A stretch of DNA of 64,000 bases from Bacteroidia bacterium (lineage in GTDB: Bacteria > Bacteroidota > Bacteroidia > J057 > JADKCL01). The notes beneath the pieces are model-generated. The model saw only the letters and a list, made by a program, of their open reading frames with translations, did no database searches and had not been told where the DNA came from. The stretch covers positions 558,001-622,000 of the forward strand of contig JACJYV010000005.1 in assembly GCA_020635905.1 (NCBI GenBank), given 5' to 3'. Shown here piece by piece: positions 17,910-25,993 of this stretch; positions within the stretch are counted from its first letter, which is position 1, and each line of letters opens with the position of its first letter. Made by a program: the position numbers and the translations under genes.

Positions 17910-17927
17910 TCCCGATAGCTATCGGGA
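17910..17927. repeat. Perfect 18-base palindrome
   Basis: TCCCGATAGCTATCGGGA reads the same on both strands. It lies between the convergent DUF3810 and outer-membrane-barrel genes and could be a weak bidirectional terminator or a dispersed palindromic repeat. Confidence 0.6.
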
Positions 17928-17936
17928 GTAAACCGT

Positions 17937-18662
17937 CTAAAGATTGCGTCTTTCCCGCGTTTTCAGGTTGCGGCGCAGGATGGGATTTTCAGGATCGAAA
18001 GTGACGAGCAGGAAGAGGGTAAAGGTATTGAGCCGGTCGTTGCCGTTTTTGAGTCCAAGCTTGCCCAGATTGTCGAGGTAATCCGTGGTGGTGGGCTTGT
18101 GGGTAAAATCAAATCCAACGGACAGAATGGGGCTGAAACGCAGGTCTATGCCCACGGAAAGGGGAAAAGTGGCAGTCATGGAGCTGTACTGTTCCTCTTC
18201 CAGTCTCGATTCGAAATTGTCGGCCAGGGCATTGCCCTGGGCGTCGCGGGGGGTGTAATTGAGCATGCCAATCCCGGCGCTGAGGTAGGGATTGAAAGCA
18301 GTTTTGCGGAAAAAACGTGCTTTCAGGCGAAAATCCAAAAAGAAGAAACTGGTTTCGACGTACTTGCTCACGCGGTAACCCTGAATGGGTTCGAGGCTGC
18401 GGTTTTGGGAAACAAATTTGCCATATCCGGCCTGCAACTGAGGCTTGATCAGGGCTTTACCGTGAAATTCAAACGAGAGATTGAAACCCGGATAAAAGCG
18501 GTAAAATTGTTCGCCTTTGTAATTGAGATCGCCTGCATAGCCTGCTCCCATGAGTCCCAACCCAATGCGCAGGGGCTTGATCGAGCGCTCCACCTGCTGG
18601 GCCGAAACGGCCGCAGCGCCAAGCACAAGGAGGAATATCAGGACCACACTTTTGTTCATCAC
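17937..18662 (-). CDS. Outer-membrane beta-barrel protein
   Basis: The 241-residue product has a signal peptide (cleavage after VSAQ) and then alternating amphipathic strands: RIGLGLMGAGYAGDL, GFNLSFEFHGKALIKPQLQAGYG, FFFLDFRLKARFF, FNPYLSAGIGMLNYTP, FPLSVGIDLRFSPILSVGFDFTH. This is the porin-like small-barrel pattern common in Bacteroidota (DUF6089-type). It may be a structural or transport barrel; no binding site can be assigned. It is single-gene on the leftward strand, with no terminator other than the palindrome at its 3' end. Confidence 0.75.
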   Translation of the reverse strand: MMNKSVVLIFLLVLGAAAVSAQQVERSIKPLRIGLGLMGAGYAGDLNYKGEQFYRFYPGFNLSFEFHGKALIKPQLQAGYGKFVSQNRSLEPIQGYRVSKYVETSFFFLDFRLKARFFRKTAFNPYLSAGIGMLNYTPRDAQGNALADNFESRLEEEQYSSMTATFPLSVGIDLRFSPILSVGFDFTHKPTTTDYLDNLGKLGLKNGNDRLNTFTLFLLVTFDPENPILRRNLKTRERRNL

Positions 18663-18802
18663 ACTAAGTTACGAAATTTTTGAGACGGGTCCGCATGGGC
18701 CTGAAGGTGGTTTCAGGGAAAAATTTTGCCCCGGTTTGATTGGCGACCAGAACAATCTGATCTTGAAGTTCTCTCAATTGATGGGTTGGATGAATACCCA
18801 AC

Positions 18803-18840
18803 AAAAAGCCCGGCCACCTTATCCGTAGCCGGGCTTTTTT
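18803..18840 (-). terminator. Intrinsic terminator of the Ig-like T9SS gene
   Basis: AAAAAGCCCGGC and GCCGGGCTTTTTT form a 12-bp stem around a 13-base loop. It sits 16 bases past the stop of the leftward gene, which points to that gene, though it would act in both directions. Confidence 0.8.
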
Positions 18841-18855
18841 CAGTTAAGAATCAGA

Positions 18856-20841
18856 TTATTCGATCACAATTTTTCTGCGCACAACTTCCTGGTCTGACTG
18901 GATTTCCAGCAGGTAGAGGCCAGCGCTGTAGGTACGCACATCCAGTCTGAAAGGCGTACGGGACTGCGAGGGTGATACTGGCTGACAGAATACGACTTTG
19001 CCCTGCAAATCCATCAGGGTAAGGATGGCAGCCTGGTTGAGCTGCATGTCCACGTACAATTCTTCTGAGGCGGGTACGGGATAGACTTTCAGTCCCTGCT
19101 CCAGGCCTCCTTCGAGGCCGGTGAGAAGCACCACCAGAATCTGAATGGACTGGGTGGAACATCCGTTCACATCCGTTACCACCACAGAGTAGGTGCCGGT
19201 GGCAGTGGGAACGAAATAATCGTTGGTTTCTCCAGAAATGGGAGAACCATTTGCATCAAGCCACTGGTAAGAGGCAAAGCCCGAGGTGGCATACAGGGTG
19301 TCATTGGACGGGGTAACCGTAACCACTGGATTGGCATAAACAGTTACCAACTGAGCAGACGAGGTGTCAGAGCAGCCGTTGGTGTCGGTCGCCACCACCG
19401 AGTAAGAGCCTGAAGTGGTGACGTGCAGAGAGGAACCTGTGCCGCCTGAGACGGCATTTCCACTTTCCAGCCATTGGTAGGAGGTACCGCCTGATCCGAC
19501 CAGATTTACGCTGCCTCCGTCACAAAACTCGGTGTTGCCATCGGGTGAAAGGGCGGCAGGGGGCAGAGGCCAGATGCCTACGGCAAAGGCAGCAGATGCG
19601 TCGGAACAGGCGTTGGTGTCGGTGACCACCACGGTATAATTTCCGGCGGCGGAAGCCGCCCAGGTAGAGTTGATGGCACCGCTGATGTCGTTGCCATTGA
19701 GTTGCCATTGGTAGATATAACCTGTGCCCGTACTGGCCATGAGGGTAACTGCATTGCCTGCGCAAACTGAGGCAGGGCCTGAGGCGCTGACCATGGCGGC
19801 AGGAAGGGCATTGACGGTGATGGTTTTGCTGGGAGAAATCACCGGGCAGCCGCCCGAGACGGAAACCTCGACCGTATAAAGCCCGGAGCTGTCGGTCACA
19901 AAGATGGAGTCTGTGGCGCCGGGGATGTCGTTGCCATTCCACTGCCACTGGTAGAAGTAGGTGGAATCTGTGCCAGCCAGCAGGGCGACGGAGTCGCCCT
20001 GGCAGAAGGTGGTATCGCTGAGGGCTGATACGGTGGCCGTGGGAGGAATGCAACCCTGAAAGAGCTGGTAGCTTTCCCAGTATCCGCCCGTGTTGTACAC
20101 CCAAAAGAGGTTATTGGCATAGGATACGCGGTAAGAGCTGGGGTTGGAGGCGGTGCCGGGCAGGGGCACATTGGTGGTGTAGCTGCCGTTGGATTTGTCA
20201 TAGAGCATGACGCGGCGGTTGGCGTAGTCGAAGACGCCAATCTCCATGGTGGAGCAGCCCGTGTACACCACAGTGTAGGTGTTGAGGGAGGTGCCGCCGG
20301 GGGTGCCGGTCAGGGGGTAGGAACCCAATAATGCATTGGTGGCACGGCTATAGCGATAGATCGTATTGCTGTTGTAATAGATCATCTCGTTGGCGTTATA
20401 GTCGTAATCACCGCAGGATTGGGAGTTGGGTTGGGCCAGGCCGGTGAAGATGGAGGCGCCTCCGTTTTGTGCATAGCCGGTGGTACCGTTGAGGCTGTGA
20501 TTGTAGATGCCCGTGGTATTATAGCCATTGCCTTCAAGCTGGTTGGTGTTGGGATTCCACCAGGTGCCGCGGTAGTCGAAACCGGAGGCCACGGTGGCAA
20601 CCGAGGCACCTCCTGTGCTGAGGAAGGTCTCAATCGGGTAACCGCTTGAGCCTGCATTGGTGCTGTAATAGAGGTTGAAGGTGGGGTTGTAGGCTACGCC
20701 TGTGCGGTTGGTGGTGCCGCCAGCGCAGGTGAGCGTCACCCCGGGAACGGCCTGGGCAAGAGGGGTGCAGGAGGTTTGGGCCCGTGATTCAGGGTGAAAG
20801 AGCAAAAACAACAGTAAGGTCAGAAGTATAGCTTTTTTCAT
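18856..20841 (-). CDS. Secreted protein with four Ig-like repeats and T9SS type A tail
   Basis: The 661-residue product opens with a signal peptide ending ESRAQ. A Gly/Asn/Tyr-rich N-terminal domain (about 25-265) is likely a beta-propeller. Four Ig-like modules follow (about 268-545), each with an FC or VC start, a central YQW and a TDxNGCSD/YTVVVTD end, and then a sorting tail with VYPVPASEELYVD and RRKIVIE. The repeats look like those of Saprospirales/Flavobacteria surface adhesins, so a role at the cell surface or extracellular matrix is a reasonable inference; no enzyme motif is present. Confidence 0.87.
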   Translation of the reverse strand: MKKAILLTLLLFLLFHPESRAQTSCTPLAQAVPGVTLTCAGGTTNRTGVAYNPTFNLYYSTNAGSSGYPIETFLSTGGASVATVASGFDYRGTWWNPNTNQLEGNGYNTTGIYNHSLNGTTGYAQNGGASIFTGLAQPNSQSCGDYDYNANEMIYYNSNTIYRYSRATNALLGSYPLTGTPGGTSLNTYTVVYTGCSTMEIGVFDYANRRVMLYDKSNGSYTTNVPLPGTASNPSSYRVSYANNLFWVYNTGGYWESYQLFQGCIPPTATVSALSDTTFCQGDSVALLAGTDSTYFYQWQWNGNDIPGATDSIFVTDSSGLYTVEVSVSGGCPVISPSKTITVNALPAAMVSASGPASVCAGNAVTLMASTGTGYIYQWQLNGNDISGAINSTWAASAAGNYTVVVTDTNACSDASAAFAVGIWPLPPAALSPDGNTEFCDGGSVNLVGSGGTSYQWLESGNAVSGGTGSSLHVTTSGSYSVVATDTNGCSDTSSAQLVTVYANPVVTVTPSNDTLYATSGFASYQWLDANGSPISGETNDYFVPTATGTYSVVVTDVNGCSTQSIQILVVLLTGLEGGLEQGLKVYPVPASEELYVDMQLNQAAILTLMDLQGKVVFCQPVSPSQSRTPFRLDVRTYSAGLYLLEIQSDQEVVRRKIVIE

Positions 20842-20942
20842 AGAGGTAAAGTGTTTTTTTCAACTTTCAATTTATTAATTTTTTTCCTGGAAACCGGGAA
20901 AAACAGGGTCTTTTTCGAGGCCTCGGCTGCATGTGGGACCGG

Positions 20943-20972
20943 GGCGCGCCGCCGTGCTTTTTGCGGCGTGCC
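20943..20972. repeat. GC-rich hairpin in the gap between two leftward genes
   Basis: GGCGCGCCGC pairs with GCGGCGTGCC (one G-T pair, 10 bp) around a 10-base loop. The roughly 230-base gap that contains it is much richer in G+C than its neighbours and holds further C-rich palindromic bits to about 21035. No gene is seen in it. Confidence 0.5.
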
Positions 20973-21071
20973 ATCGGGCAGTGGGGGATTGGTGAGGACA
21001 GGCAGCCCAGCCCGGCAGTTTCGCCGCAGGCGCATGGAAAAAGGGCCTTCCAGGCTTTTATTCAAACTTTT

Positions 21072-22550
21072 TCAATTCCTCTCTTTTACCATTTTGAGCA
21101 ACCAGATGCGGTTTGAAACGGATAGCTGAAGGCATTTTTTGATTTCGAGGTGAAAATTGCGTTGGAAGTCGGTTTTTTTTTCGAAATCCTCTTTGCTGAG
21201 GTGGTTGTTGAGTTTATTGGCGAGGGCGCGAAAGTTGCGGTAAGGTTCTTTGCGGGAGTCGGTGAGGTCGATGGCTTCGATGCGCTTGCGACAGGCTTCG
21301 AGCAGATTGCGGGCAAAGGCCAGATCACCGTCTTCGGCCCTTTCCATGGAGGCTTTGATCATGGTTTCCTGGGCGTCGAGAAGAAAAAAGGGATTGCCCC
21401 TGAGGGCAGGAGTCACTTCATCCATGCCGCGGATGCAGGCACTGTAATCTTTTTTGAACAGGGCGATATAGGAGCGCAAAAACAGGCCCACGGCTCCGTC
21501 GAGGGGATCAGACACGAAAGCAAGGTGAGATTCGAGGATGTCTTCGGCAAAGGCGACCTGGTCGAATACGCAGTAAAAGGTGATGATATTTTTGAGGTGA
21601 CTGCGGGAGACGTTTTTTTCGTGGAGTATTAGACCCTCCTCCAGCATGTGGCGGTAGATGCGGTCGATATCTTCTTTGTAGCGAAATTTGCCCTCGTTGA
21701 GGCGGGAAAAGCAGTAGTTGAGGATAAAGGCAAAAAAAGACTGCAGATCCTGGATGGGTACTTTGAGGTTGCGGGCCAGCAGCATGTCGCGCAGATTGAC
21801 GTAGGCGATGCGGCGCCGGGTCTGGTTCATGCGGTAAATACTGTGGTAGATGCGGGTGATGGTGGGCTGTTTTTTTTGCTCGCTCATCATGGTGAGGAGC
21901 ACCCAATTGGCGCTTTCTATGCTGTAGCTTTGGTTGAAAAGGTGGCTGTTGATCTGGTTTCCGTTGAGGATTTCGAGTTTGCGGGTAAGGTAATAGGCCC
22001 GCATGTCGTGGTTGAGGCCTTCGAACAGTTCGGTAAGGTCGATATTTTTGACCTGGGCATAGATGTAGCGTCCGAATTCGAATTGAAATTCGAAACGGGA
22101 TTGAAAGTAGGCGGCGTCCTGGTCCTCGGATTCGTCGAATTTTCTTTTGATTTCTTCGTAAATCCGCTGTGAATCGTAGTGATTGGGGATGGAAAGAAAG
22201 GCTTTGTAGGTATGGAGGAGGCGGTCGGGGAGGTTTTTGCGAAAGGTAATGATGGCGAGAAATTCGAAGAATTTGTCTTTGAGTTCTGATGCCAGTTTAT
22301 GGATGGTGCCCTCGGTATAGGGAACGGCTTTTTCTGAATCGCCCCTGAGTTGGAGGTAAGCGCCAAAATCGACGGGCTTGATTTCGGGATCTTCGGGATG
22401 GTCGCCCAGAAGCAGTTTCTGGATCAGTTCGAGGTAGGGACCCAGAATTTTTCGCTCGTTGAAAAGGCGGCAATCGAGGTAATCTCTGAAGTCTCTGATG
22501 TGGTTGGGGCCGAATGATTGCAGAATTTGCACAATTTGTTTGTTTTTCAT
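21072..22550 (-). CDS. Large helical cytoplasmic protein of unknown function
   Basis: I take the ATG at 22550 (MKNKQIVQIL..., 492 residues); the frame is open 105 bases further but without a better start. There is no signal peptide or membrane segment. The sequence is overwhelmingly helical, with many aromatic and charged residues and repeated patterns such as YRHMLEEGLILHEKNVSRSHLKN and LLDAQETMIKASMERA that suggest TPR-like or other alpha-solenoid repeats. The arrangement resembles tetratricopeptide scaffolds but no canonical motif is clear. I do not recognise a family. Its promoter must lie in the 416-base gap to the divergent neighbour. Confidence 0.7.
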   Translation of the reverse strand: MKNKQIVQILQSFGPNHIRDFRDYLDCRLFNERKILGPYLELIQKLLLGDHPEDPEIKPVDFGAYLQLRGDSEKAVPYTEGTIHKLASELKDKFFEFLAIITFRKNLPDRLLHTYKAFLSIPNHYDSQRIYEEIKRKFDESEDQDAAYFQSRFEFQFEFGRYIYAQVKNIDLTELFEGLNHDMRAYYLTRKLEILNGNQINSHLFNQSYSIESANWVLLTMMSEQKKQPTITRIYHSIYRMNQTRRRIAYVNLRDMLLARNLKVPIQDLQSFFAFILNYCFSRLNEGKFRYKEDIDRIYRHMLEEGLILHEKNVSRSHLKNIITFYCVFDQVAFAEDILESHLAFVSDPLDGAVGLFLRSYIALFKKDYSACIRGMDEVTPALRGNPFFLLDAQETMIKASMERAEDGDLAFARNLLEACRKRIEAIDLTDSRKEPYRNFRALANKLNNHLSKEDFEKKTDFQRNFHLEIKKCLQLSVSNRIWLLKMVKERN

Positions 22551-22966
22551 GTAGCCTATTAGTTGGTAAAGTGGTAAAGATTCTGTGAAAACGTCCGCGA
22601 AACTGGTAAGGTGATCAAGGGTTAGTCCCGGGTAAATGCCTATTAATTTAATCAAATTGGACGGGAGAATGAAAAAATGTTGGTCCCGGCCTGATTTTCA
22701 CACTTTTTTGGCCGTTCTTGTTTCCTTTTTTGTCCGGATTTTCGGGCAAAAATCCGGGGTGATTGAGGGGGTGATTCTGGAATTGGGGGGCGATAATTTG
22801 GGAAACCGGGTAAGGGTTCCGCTGAAAATTTTTGGTAAAGATTGGCAAAAAAGTTCCAAAACTACTTCCAGTTTCCAGCGTAAGTTTGGAAAGTGAAAGA
22901 ATGCAATTGTCCGGACGAACTGCAAAACTTCTTTCCTTCCGTATTAATAATTAACCAAAACTTACC
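22551..22966. other. Divergent intergenic region, no gene seen
   Basis: Several short frames overlap here in different phases and none has coding character or a good start. It should hold the promoters for the leftward helical protein and the rightward 188-residue protein. Confidence 0.5.
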
Positions 22967-23533
22967 ATGAAAACCATTGAATTACTGAAAACTCTGAAAA
23001 GGGTTTTCCAGAAAAGCCCCGCGAACAGTGCCGCAGCTGCCAGCCAGCTGAAAGTGGTTACTCTGCCGGACAACCGGGTTTCATTTCCTGCGAAAATTTC
23101 CTGGGACACCAACAAGGCCGGCAGCAGCCGCCTCAGGGTGAGCTTTCCGGAAATAAGTCCGGGCTCGCCGGTGAAGGTACTGGGTTTCGACCTGACTTTC
23201 GCCAGGGAAATCCCGGCTGCTTCCTGGTGGCAGGTGTTTACGGTAACGGCCGCCAACAAGGGCACGCTGATCTCTTTCAAGGAGACCCAGCACGCAACGG
23301 ATTCGCTTGGCAGGGTCTTCTCCTTCAGATTCCCGACTTTCTGGGAAGACAAGGACCGCCTGGATGTTTTCGTTGAGCTGGTCAACAGCGACCTCTTCGA
23401 GCTGCTGGGTACGCCCAGCACGGGTGGATGGGTGATCATCGACAACCTGTCTCCCGACCGCCCGGTGGAGAAAAACCAAAACGAACCTGCCACTAACCTG
23501 CTGAGCAAACTGCGGATGTTGTTCACCTTCTAA
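22967..23533 (+). CDS. Protein of unknown function upstream of the sigma factor
   Basis: The 188-residue product has no signal peptide or membrane helix. A basic N-terminus (MKTIELLKTLKRVFQK) leads into a Val- and Phe-rich, probably beta, body with motifs such as KVLGFDLTFAREIP, KGTLISFKETQ and GGWVIIDNLSPDRP. It ends KLRMLFTF. It lies 97 bases before the sigma factor on the same strand and the gap holds a very stable hairpin, so the two may be linked in one transcript with regulated read-through. I do not recognise the family. Confidence 0.6.
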   Translation: MKTIELLKTLKRVFQKSPANSAAAASQLKVVTLPDNRVSFPAKISWDTNKAGSSRLRVSFPEISPGSPVKVLGFDLTFAREIPAASWWQVFTVTAANKGTLISFKETQHATDSLGRVFSFRFPTFWEDKDRLDVFVELVNSDLFELLGTPSTGGWVIIDNLSPDRPVEKNQNEPATNLLSKLRMLFTF

Positions 23534-23546
23534 GGAAGCACATCCG

Positions 23547-23593
23547 GGCAAATGACCCGGGGCCCGGTCGCACGACCGGGCCCTGGATTTGCC
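23547..23593 (+). promoter_or_regulatory. Very stable nested hairpin between the unknown gene and the sigma factor gene
   Basis: An inner 11-bp perfect stem (GGGCCCGGTCG at 23560-23570 with CGACCGGGCCC at 23573-23583) has a 2-base spacer, and an outer 7-bp stem (GGCAAAT with ATTTGCC, 23547-23553 and 23587-23593) encloses it. No U-run follows, so it is less likely a simple terminator than a processing or attenuation element. Confidence 0.6.
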
Positions 23594-23630
23594 AACCTCA
23601 CCATCCTCATTTCTAAATTTTTTGCCGAAC

Positions 23631-24260
23631 ATGAAAAAGACATTCAAACCTCAGGTTGAGGGCGGGGAGTTGTACGACCCGTCCAAACCAGGACCAACCC
23701 CTCAATTTCAAATTTCTGACGAACATTTGTGCCAGGTTTATGCCTCGACAAAGGACATGAATATTCTGGGTGAGTTGTTTGCGAGGTACTCCCACCTCCT
23801 GCTGGGGGTGTGTCTGAAATACCTCAAAGACGAAGATCTGGCCCGGGATGCCGTACAGGATATTTTCGCTGAACTGGTGGAAAAACTGGAGAAATATGAG
23901 GTGAAAAAATTCAAGTCCTGGCTTTACACCCTGAGCCGCAACCACTGTCTGATGGTGTTGCGTCTGCAAAAGCCTACCCTGCCCTTGGAATTTGTGGCGG
24001 AAGCCCAGGAACCCGGGGTAAAGGAAGACGATGGCCTGGGACAGGCCGATCCTGAAACGTTGCTGGCTTTGCAGCAGGCTCTTCTTCAGCTGACCCCCGG
24101 TCAGCGGAAATGCATCGAGTTGCGCTTTTTCGGGGACCTGTCTTATCAGGAAATCATGCAGGTGACAGGGCTGACCTTTTTGCAGGTGCGCAGCAACCTG
24201 GAAAACGGGAAGCGTATGCTGGCGAAACTCCTGCAGGGAGTTTCGTGGGGGAAACTGTGA
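23631..24260 (+). CDS. Sigma-70 family RNA polymerase sigma factor (ECF-like)
   Basis: I start at ATG 23631 (209 residues) rather than the in-frame TTG at 23589, which lies inside the hairpin. Region 2 is seen in LGELFARYSHLLLGVCLKYL followed by LARDAVQDIFAELVEKL and SWLYTLSRNHCLM; region 4 in LTPGQRKCIELRFFGDLSY, MQVTGLTFLQVRSNL and NGKRMLAKLL. There is no region 1 or full region 3, as expected of an ECF-type factor. A few hydrophobic substitutions are unusual in the helix-turn-helix (TGLTFLQVRSNL). It should direct polymerase to a small regulon, possibly involving the tiny membrane proteins encoded beside it. No anti-sigma gene is adjacent. Confidence 0.9.
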   Translation: MKKTFKPQVEGGELYDPSKPGPTPQFQISDEHLCQVYASTKDMNILGELFARYSHLLLGVCLKYLKDEDLARDAVQDIFAELVEKLEKYEVKKFKSWLYTLSRNHCLMVLRLQKPTLPLEFVAEAQEPGVKEDDGLGQADPETLLALQQALLQLTPGQRKCIELRFFGDLSYQEIMQVTGLTFLQVRSNLENGKRMLAKLLQGVSWGKL

Positions 24261-24275
24261 GGAGATGAAATCTTC

Positions 24276-24398
24276 TCACCCGAAAAGCCAGTCCAGCAAA
24301 AAGTACAGGCCCACGCCCAGCACAAATATGAGGACCACAACCAGGTCTTTGGTAAAGCGAATGGATTCGCGCCGCTTTTCTGGCTCTTGTCCGGACAT
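24276..24398 (-). CDS. Tiny single-pass membrane protein (40 aa)
   Basis: A 40-codon frame from ATG 24398 to TGA 24276 gives a charged N-terminus (MSGQEPEKRRESIRFTKD) and one hydrophobic segment (LVVVLIFVLGVGLYFLLDWLFG). This charge-then-helix shape is what one expects of a small membrane peptide rather than of a random frame. It starts one base after the stop of the tiny gene upstream, so the two form a two-gene unit. Its function is unknown. Confidence 0.6.
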   Translation of the reverse strand: MSGQEPEKRRESIRFTKDLVVVLIFVLGVGLYFLLDWLFG

Positions 24399-24399
24399 G

Positions 24400-24531
24400 T
24401 CAGGTGAGTAAAACTACCAGAATGGCAATAATTCCCACCACGGCCATGATGATGAAAGCCAGCATGTCCTGCAGGAAACGGGGTTTGCGCTGCTCGTTTT
24501 GATCTTCTTCTGACGGATCGAGTATTCCCAT
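24400..24531 (-). CDS. Tiny single-pass membrane protein (43 aa)
   Basis: A 43-codon frame from ATG 24531 to TGA 24400 gives an acidic/polar N-terminus (MGILDPSEEDQNEQRKPRF) followed by one hydrophobic segment (MLAFIIMAVVGIIAILVVLLT). It abuts the next tiny gene with one base between them. It is convergent with the sigma factor gene. Its function is unknown; small membrane proteins of this size often modulate larger membrane complexes, but nothing here names a partner. Confidence 0.6.
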   Translation of the reverse strand: MGILDPSEEDQNEQRKPRFLQDMLAFIIMAVVGIIAILVVLLT

Positions 24532-24658
24532 GGTTCAAATTTCTGCATTGTGCGTGACAATCCAAAGTCCCGGGAGGTAACACAAGTGACATTAATAATC
24601 GCGGTCGATGACTTAGGTCAGTGTTTTAGAGAATGGAATTGCAGAAATTGCCTGCATA

Positions 24659-24766
24659 ATGGATGCGAAAACCACCCGAAAACTCCTGCTGGTATGTGTG
24701 CTCTGCCTCGGCAGCGCCGCTGCCATTGGATTACTGATTCAGTATCTGGCAGGGGGATTTGGTTGA
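24659..24766 (+). CDS. Tiny membrane protein (35 aa)
   Basis: The frame ATG 24659 to TGA 24766 encodes MDAKTTRK followed by a hydrophobic segment (LLLVCVLCLGSAAAIGLLIQYLAGG). A perfectly good intrinsic terminator starts 47 bases later, which supports a short transcript in this direction. It is divergent from the two tiny genes on the other strand. It could also be a signal-peptide-like remnant. Confidence 0.5.
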   Translation: MDAKTTRKLLLVCVLCLGSAAAIGLLIQYLAGGFG

Positions 24767-24812
24767 AAGGTCCAATTTTGAAGCAAAGAAATTAAAATTT
24801 CGTATGCATTAT

Positions 24813-24841
24813 GGGTCGCAGGGAGCTGCGGCCCTTTTTTT
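24813..24841 (+). terminator. Intrinsic terminator
   Basis: GGGTCGCAG pairs with CTGCGGCCC (one G-T pair), a 4-base loop, then seven T. The T-run is only on the + strand, so it ends the short rightward transcript rather than the leftward Rpn gene that stops at 24846. Confidence 0.8.
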
Positions 24842-24845
24842 ATGA

Positions 24846-25700
24846 TCAGGACTGCAAGTCCTGGATTTCTTGCCGGGAAAGGCCTGTGCTTTCCATGATT
24901 ACCTCAATTGAAACTCCGTTTCTCTTGAGGTTTGCAGCAATTTCCAATTGCTTTTTCCGCTCTCCCTTAATAATACCTTCTTCAAATGAGGTATCAATTA
25001 CATTTTTCAAATCCCGATAGTATTTGAGGCTTTCTTCATAAGCTTCCTTTTCGTCGGGAGAAAATTTTGCAATTTCTGCTGCTTCGAAGAGTTTCATAAA
25101 CACTTTTTCCTGTAATTCAATGGGGCGGTTTTGTAATTCAGCTAAATAACGAAAAACAAACAGCCATTTATCAAAATGAGTGATTAATTCTTTTTCGCTT
25201 TTCTTAAATTTAGGCAATTCAATGTAAATAAACTTCAATTTATCATAAAAGACTTCACCATGTTGGTTCTTTAACTCCACCAGGTGAAGCAATTCTGGTT
25301 CATCCTTGTGATCATCGAAGACAAAATCCAAAATTCCAACAGTGTACACAGGATCTAAGCGAAAGTCCCACTCACCCCTCTTGCTTTGTTCCTGAATGGG
25401 AAAAGATGAATAATAAATACTTCTGTCCTTAAAAAAATTCTGTTTTGCCTTTTGCACTTCAACGATAAACCTCTCTCCATTCTCCCCGACACAGTACAAG
25501 TCAAAAACAGCCTTCCTGTCAAGTTCTCCACGACCAAGGTTCTCATTATTGGAATAACTCAAATCTTTAATTTGATGGTGTAAGGGAAGAACCTGATTCA
25601 AAAAGTCAATCAATAAAATCTTATTGGGCTCAGAACCAAACAATTTCTTAAATCCGAAATCTGTGAGGGGATTTACGTATTTTTCACTAAGGTTACTCAC
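24846..25700 (-). CDS. Rpn family recombination-promoting nuclease / PDDEXK_2 transposase-like
   Basis: The 284-residue product begins with the family opening NPLTDFGFKKLFGSEPNK, then the PD-(D/E)XK core DRKAVFDLYCVGENGERFIVEVQKAK, where the D and ExQ/K residues are the expected catalytic set. The C-terminus has a helical linker with EKEAYEESLKYYRDLKN and KGERKKQLEIAANLKRNG, usual for this family. Rpn proteins are DNA endonucleases that promote recombination and often sit in many copies per genome. No terminal repeats or partner genes are seen here, so I read it as a chromosomal single gene. The 293 bases to the next gene hold nothing I can support. Confidence 0.9.
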   Translation of the reverse strand: MSNLSEKYVNPLTDFGFKKLFGSEPNKILLIDFLNQVLPLHHQIKDLSYSNNENLGRGELDRKAVFDLYCVGENGERFIVEVQKAKQNFFKDRSIYYSSFPIQEQSKRGEWDFRLDPVYTVGILDFVFDDHKDEPELLHLVELKNQHGEVFYDKLKFIYIELPKFKKSEKELITHFDKWLFVFRYLAELQNRPIELQEKVFMKLFEAAEIAKFSPDEKEAYEESLKYYRDLKNVIDTSFEEGIIKGERKKQLEIAANLKRNGVSIEVIMESTGLSRQEIQDLQS

Positions 25701-25993
25701 TTGCTTAAATTCATTTAACCCCCAATTTACTGAAATCCGCGAAAATAAGCATTACTCAATCCTTTTCACTCATTTTCCAAAATCGGGCAAATCCGAATTA
25801 ATCTGATATTAACTTGAAATTTTCCCAACATATTCACTGAACAAAACGCCCTTGGATTTCTCCCCAAAATGAACTCCCCCCTTTCTTCGTTTTAATATTT
25901 GGCTTACTTTCTGTTTCGAATTTGGGCTCAAAAAGCTAAATTCGGAATGCTTAAATTTTAATCGGGTCAAAAACGAAAGGAAAGACGCAGAAA

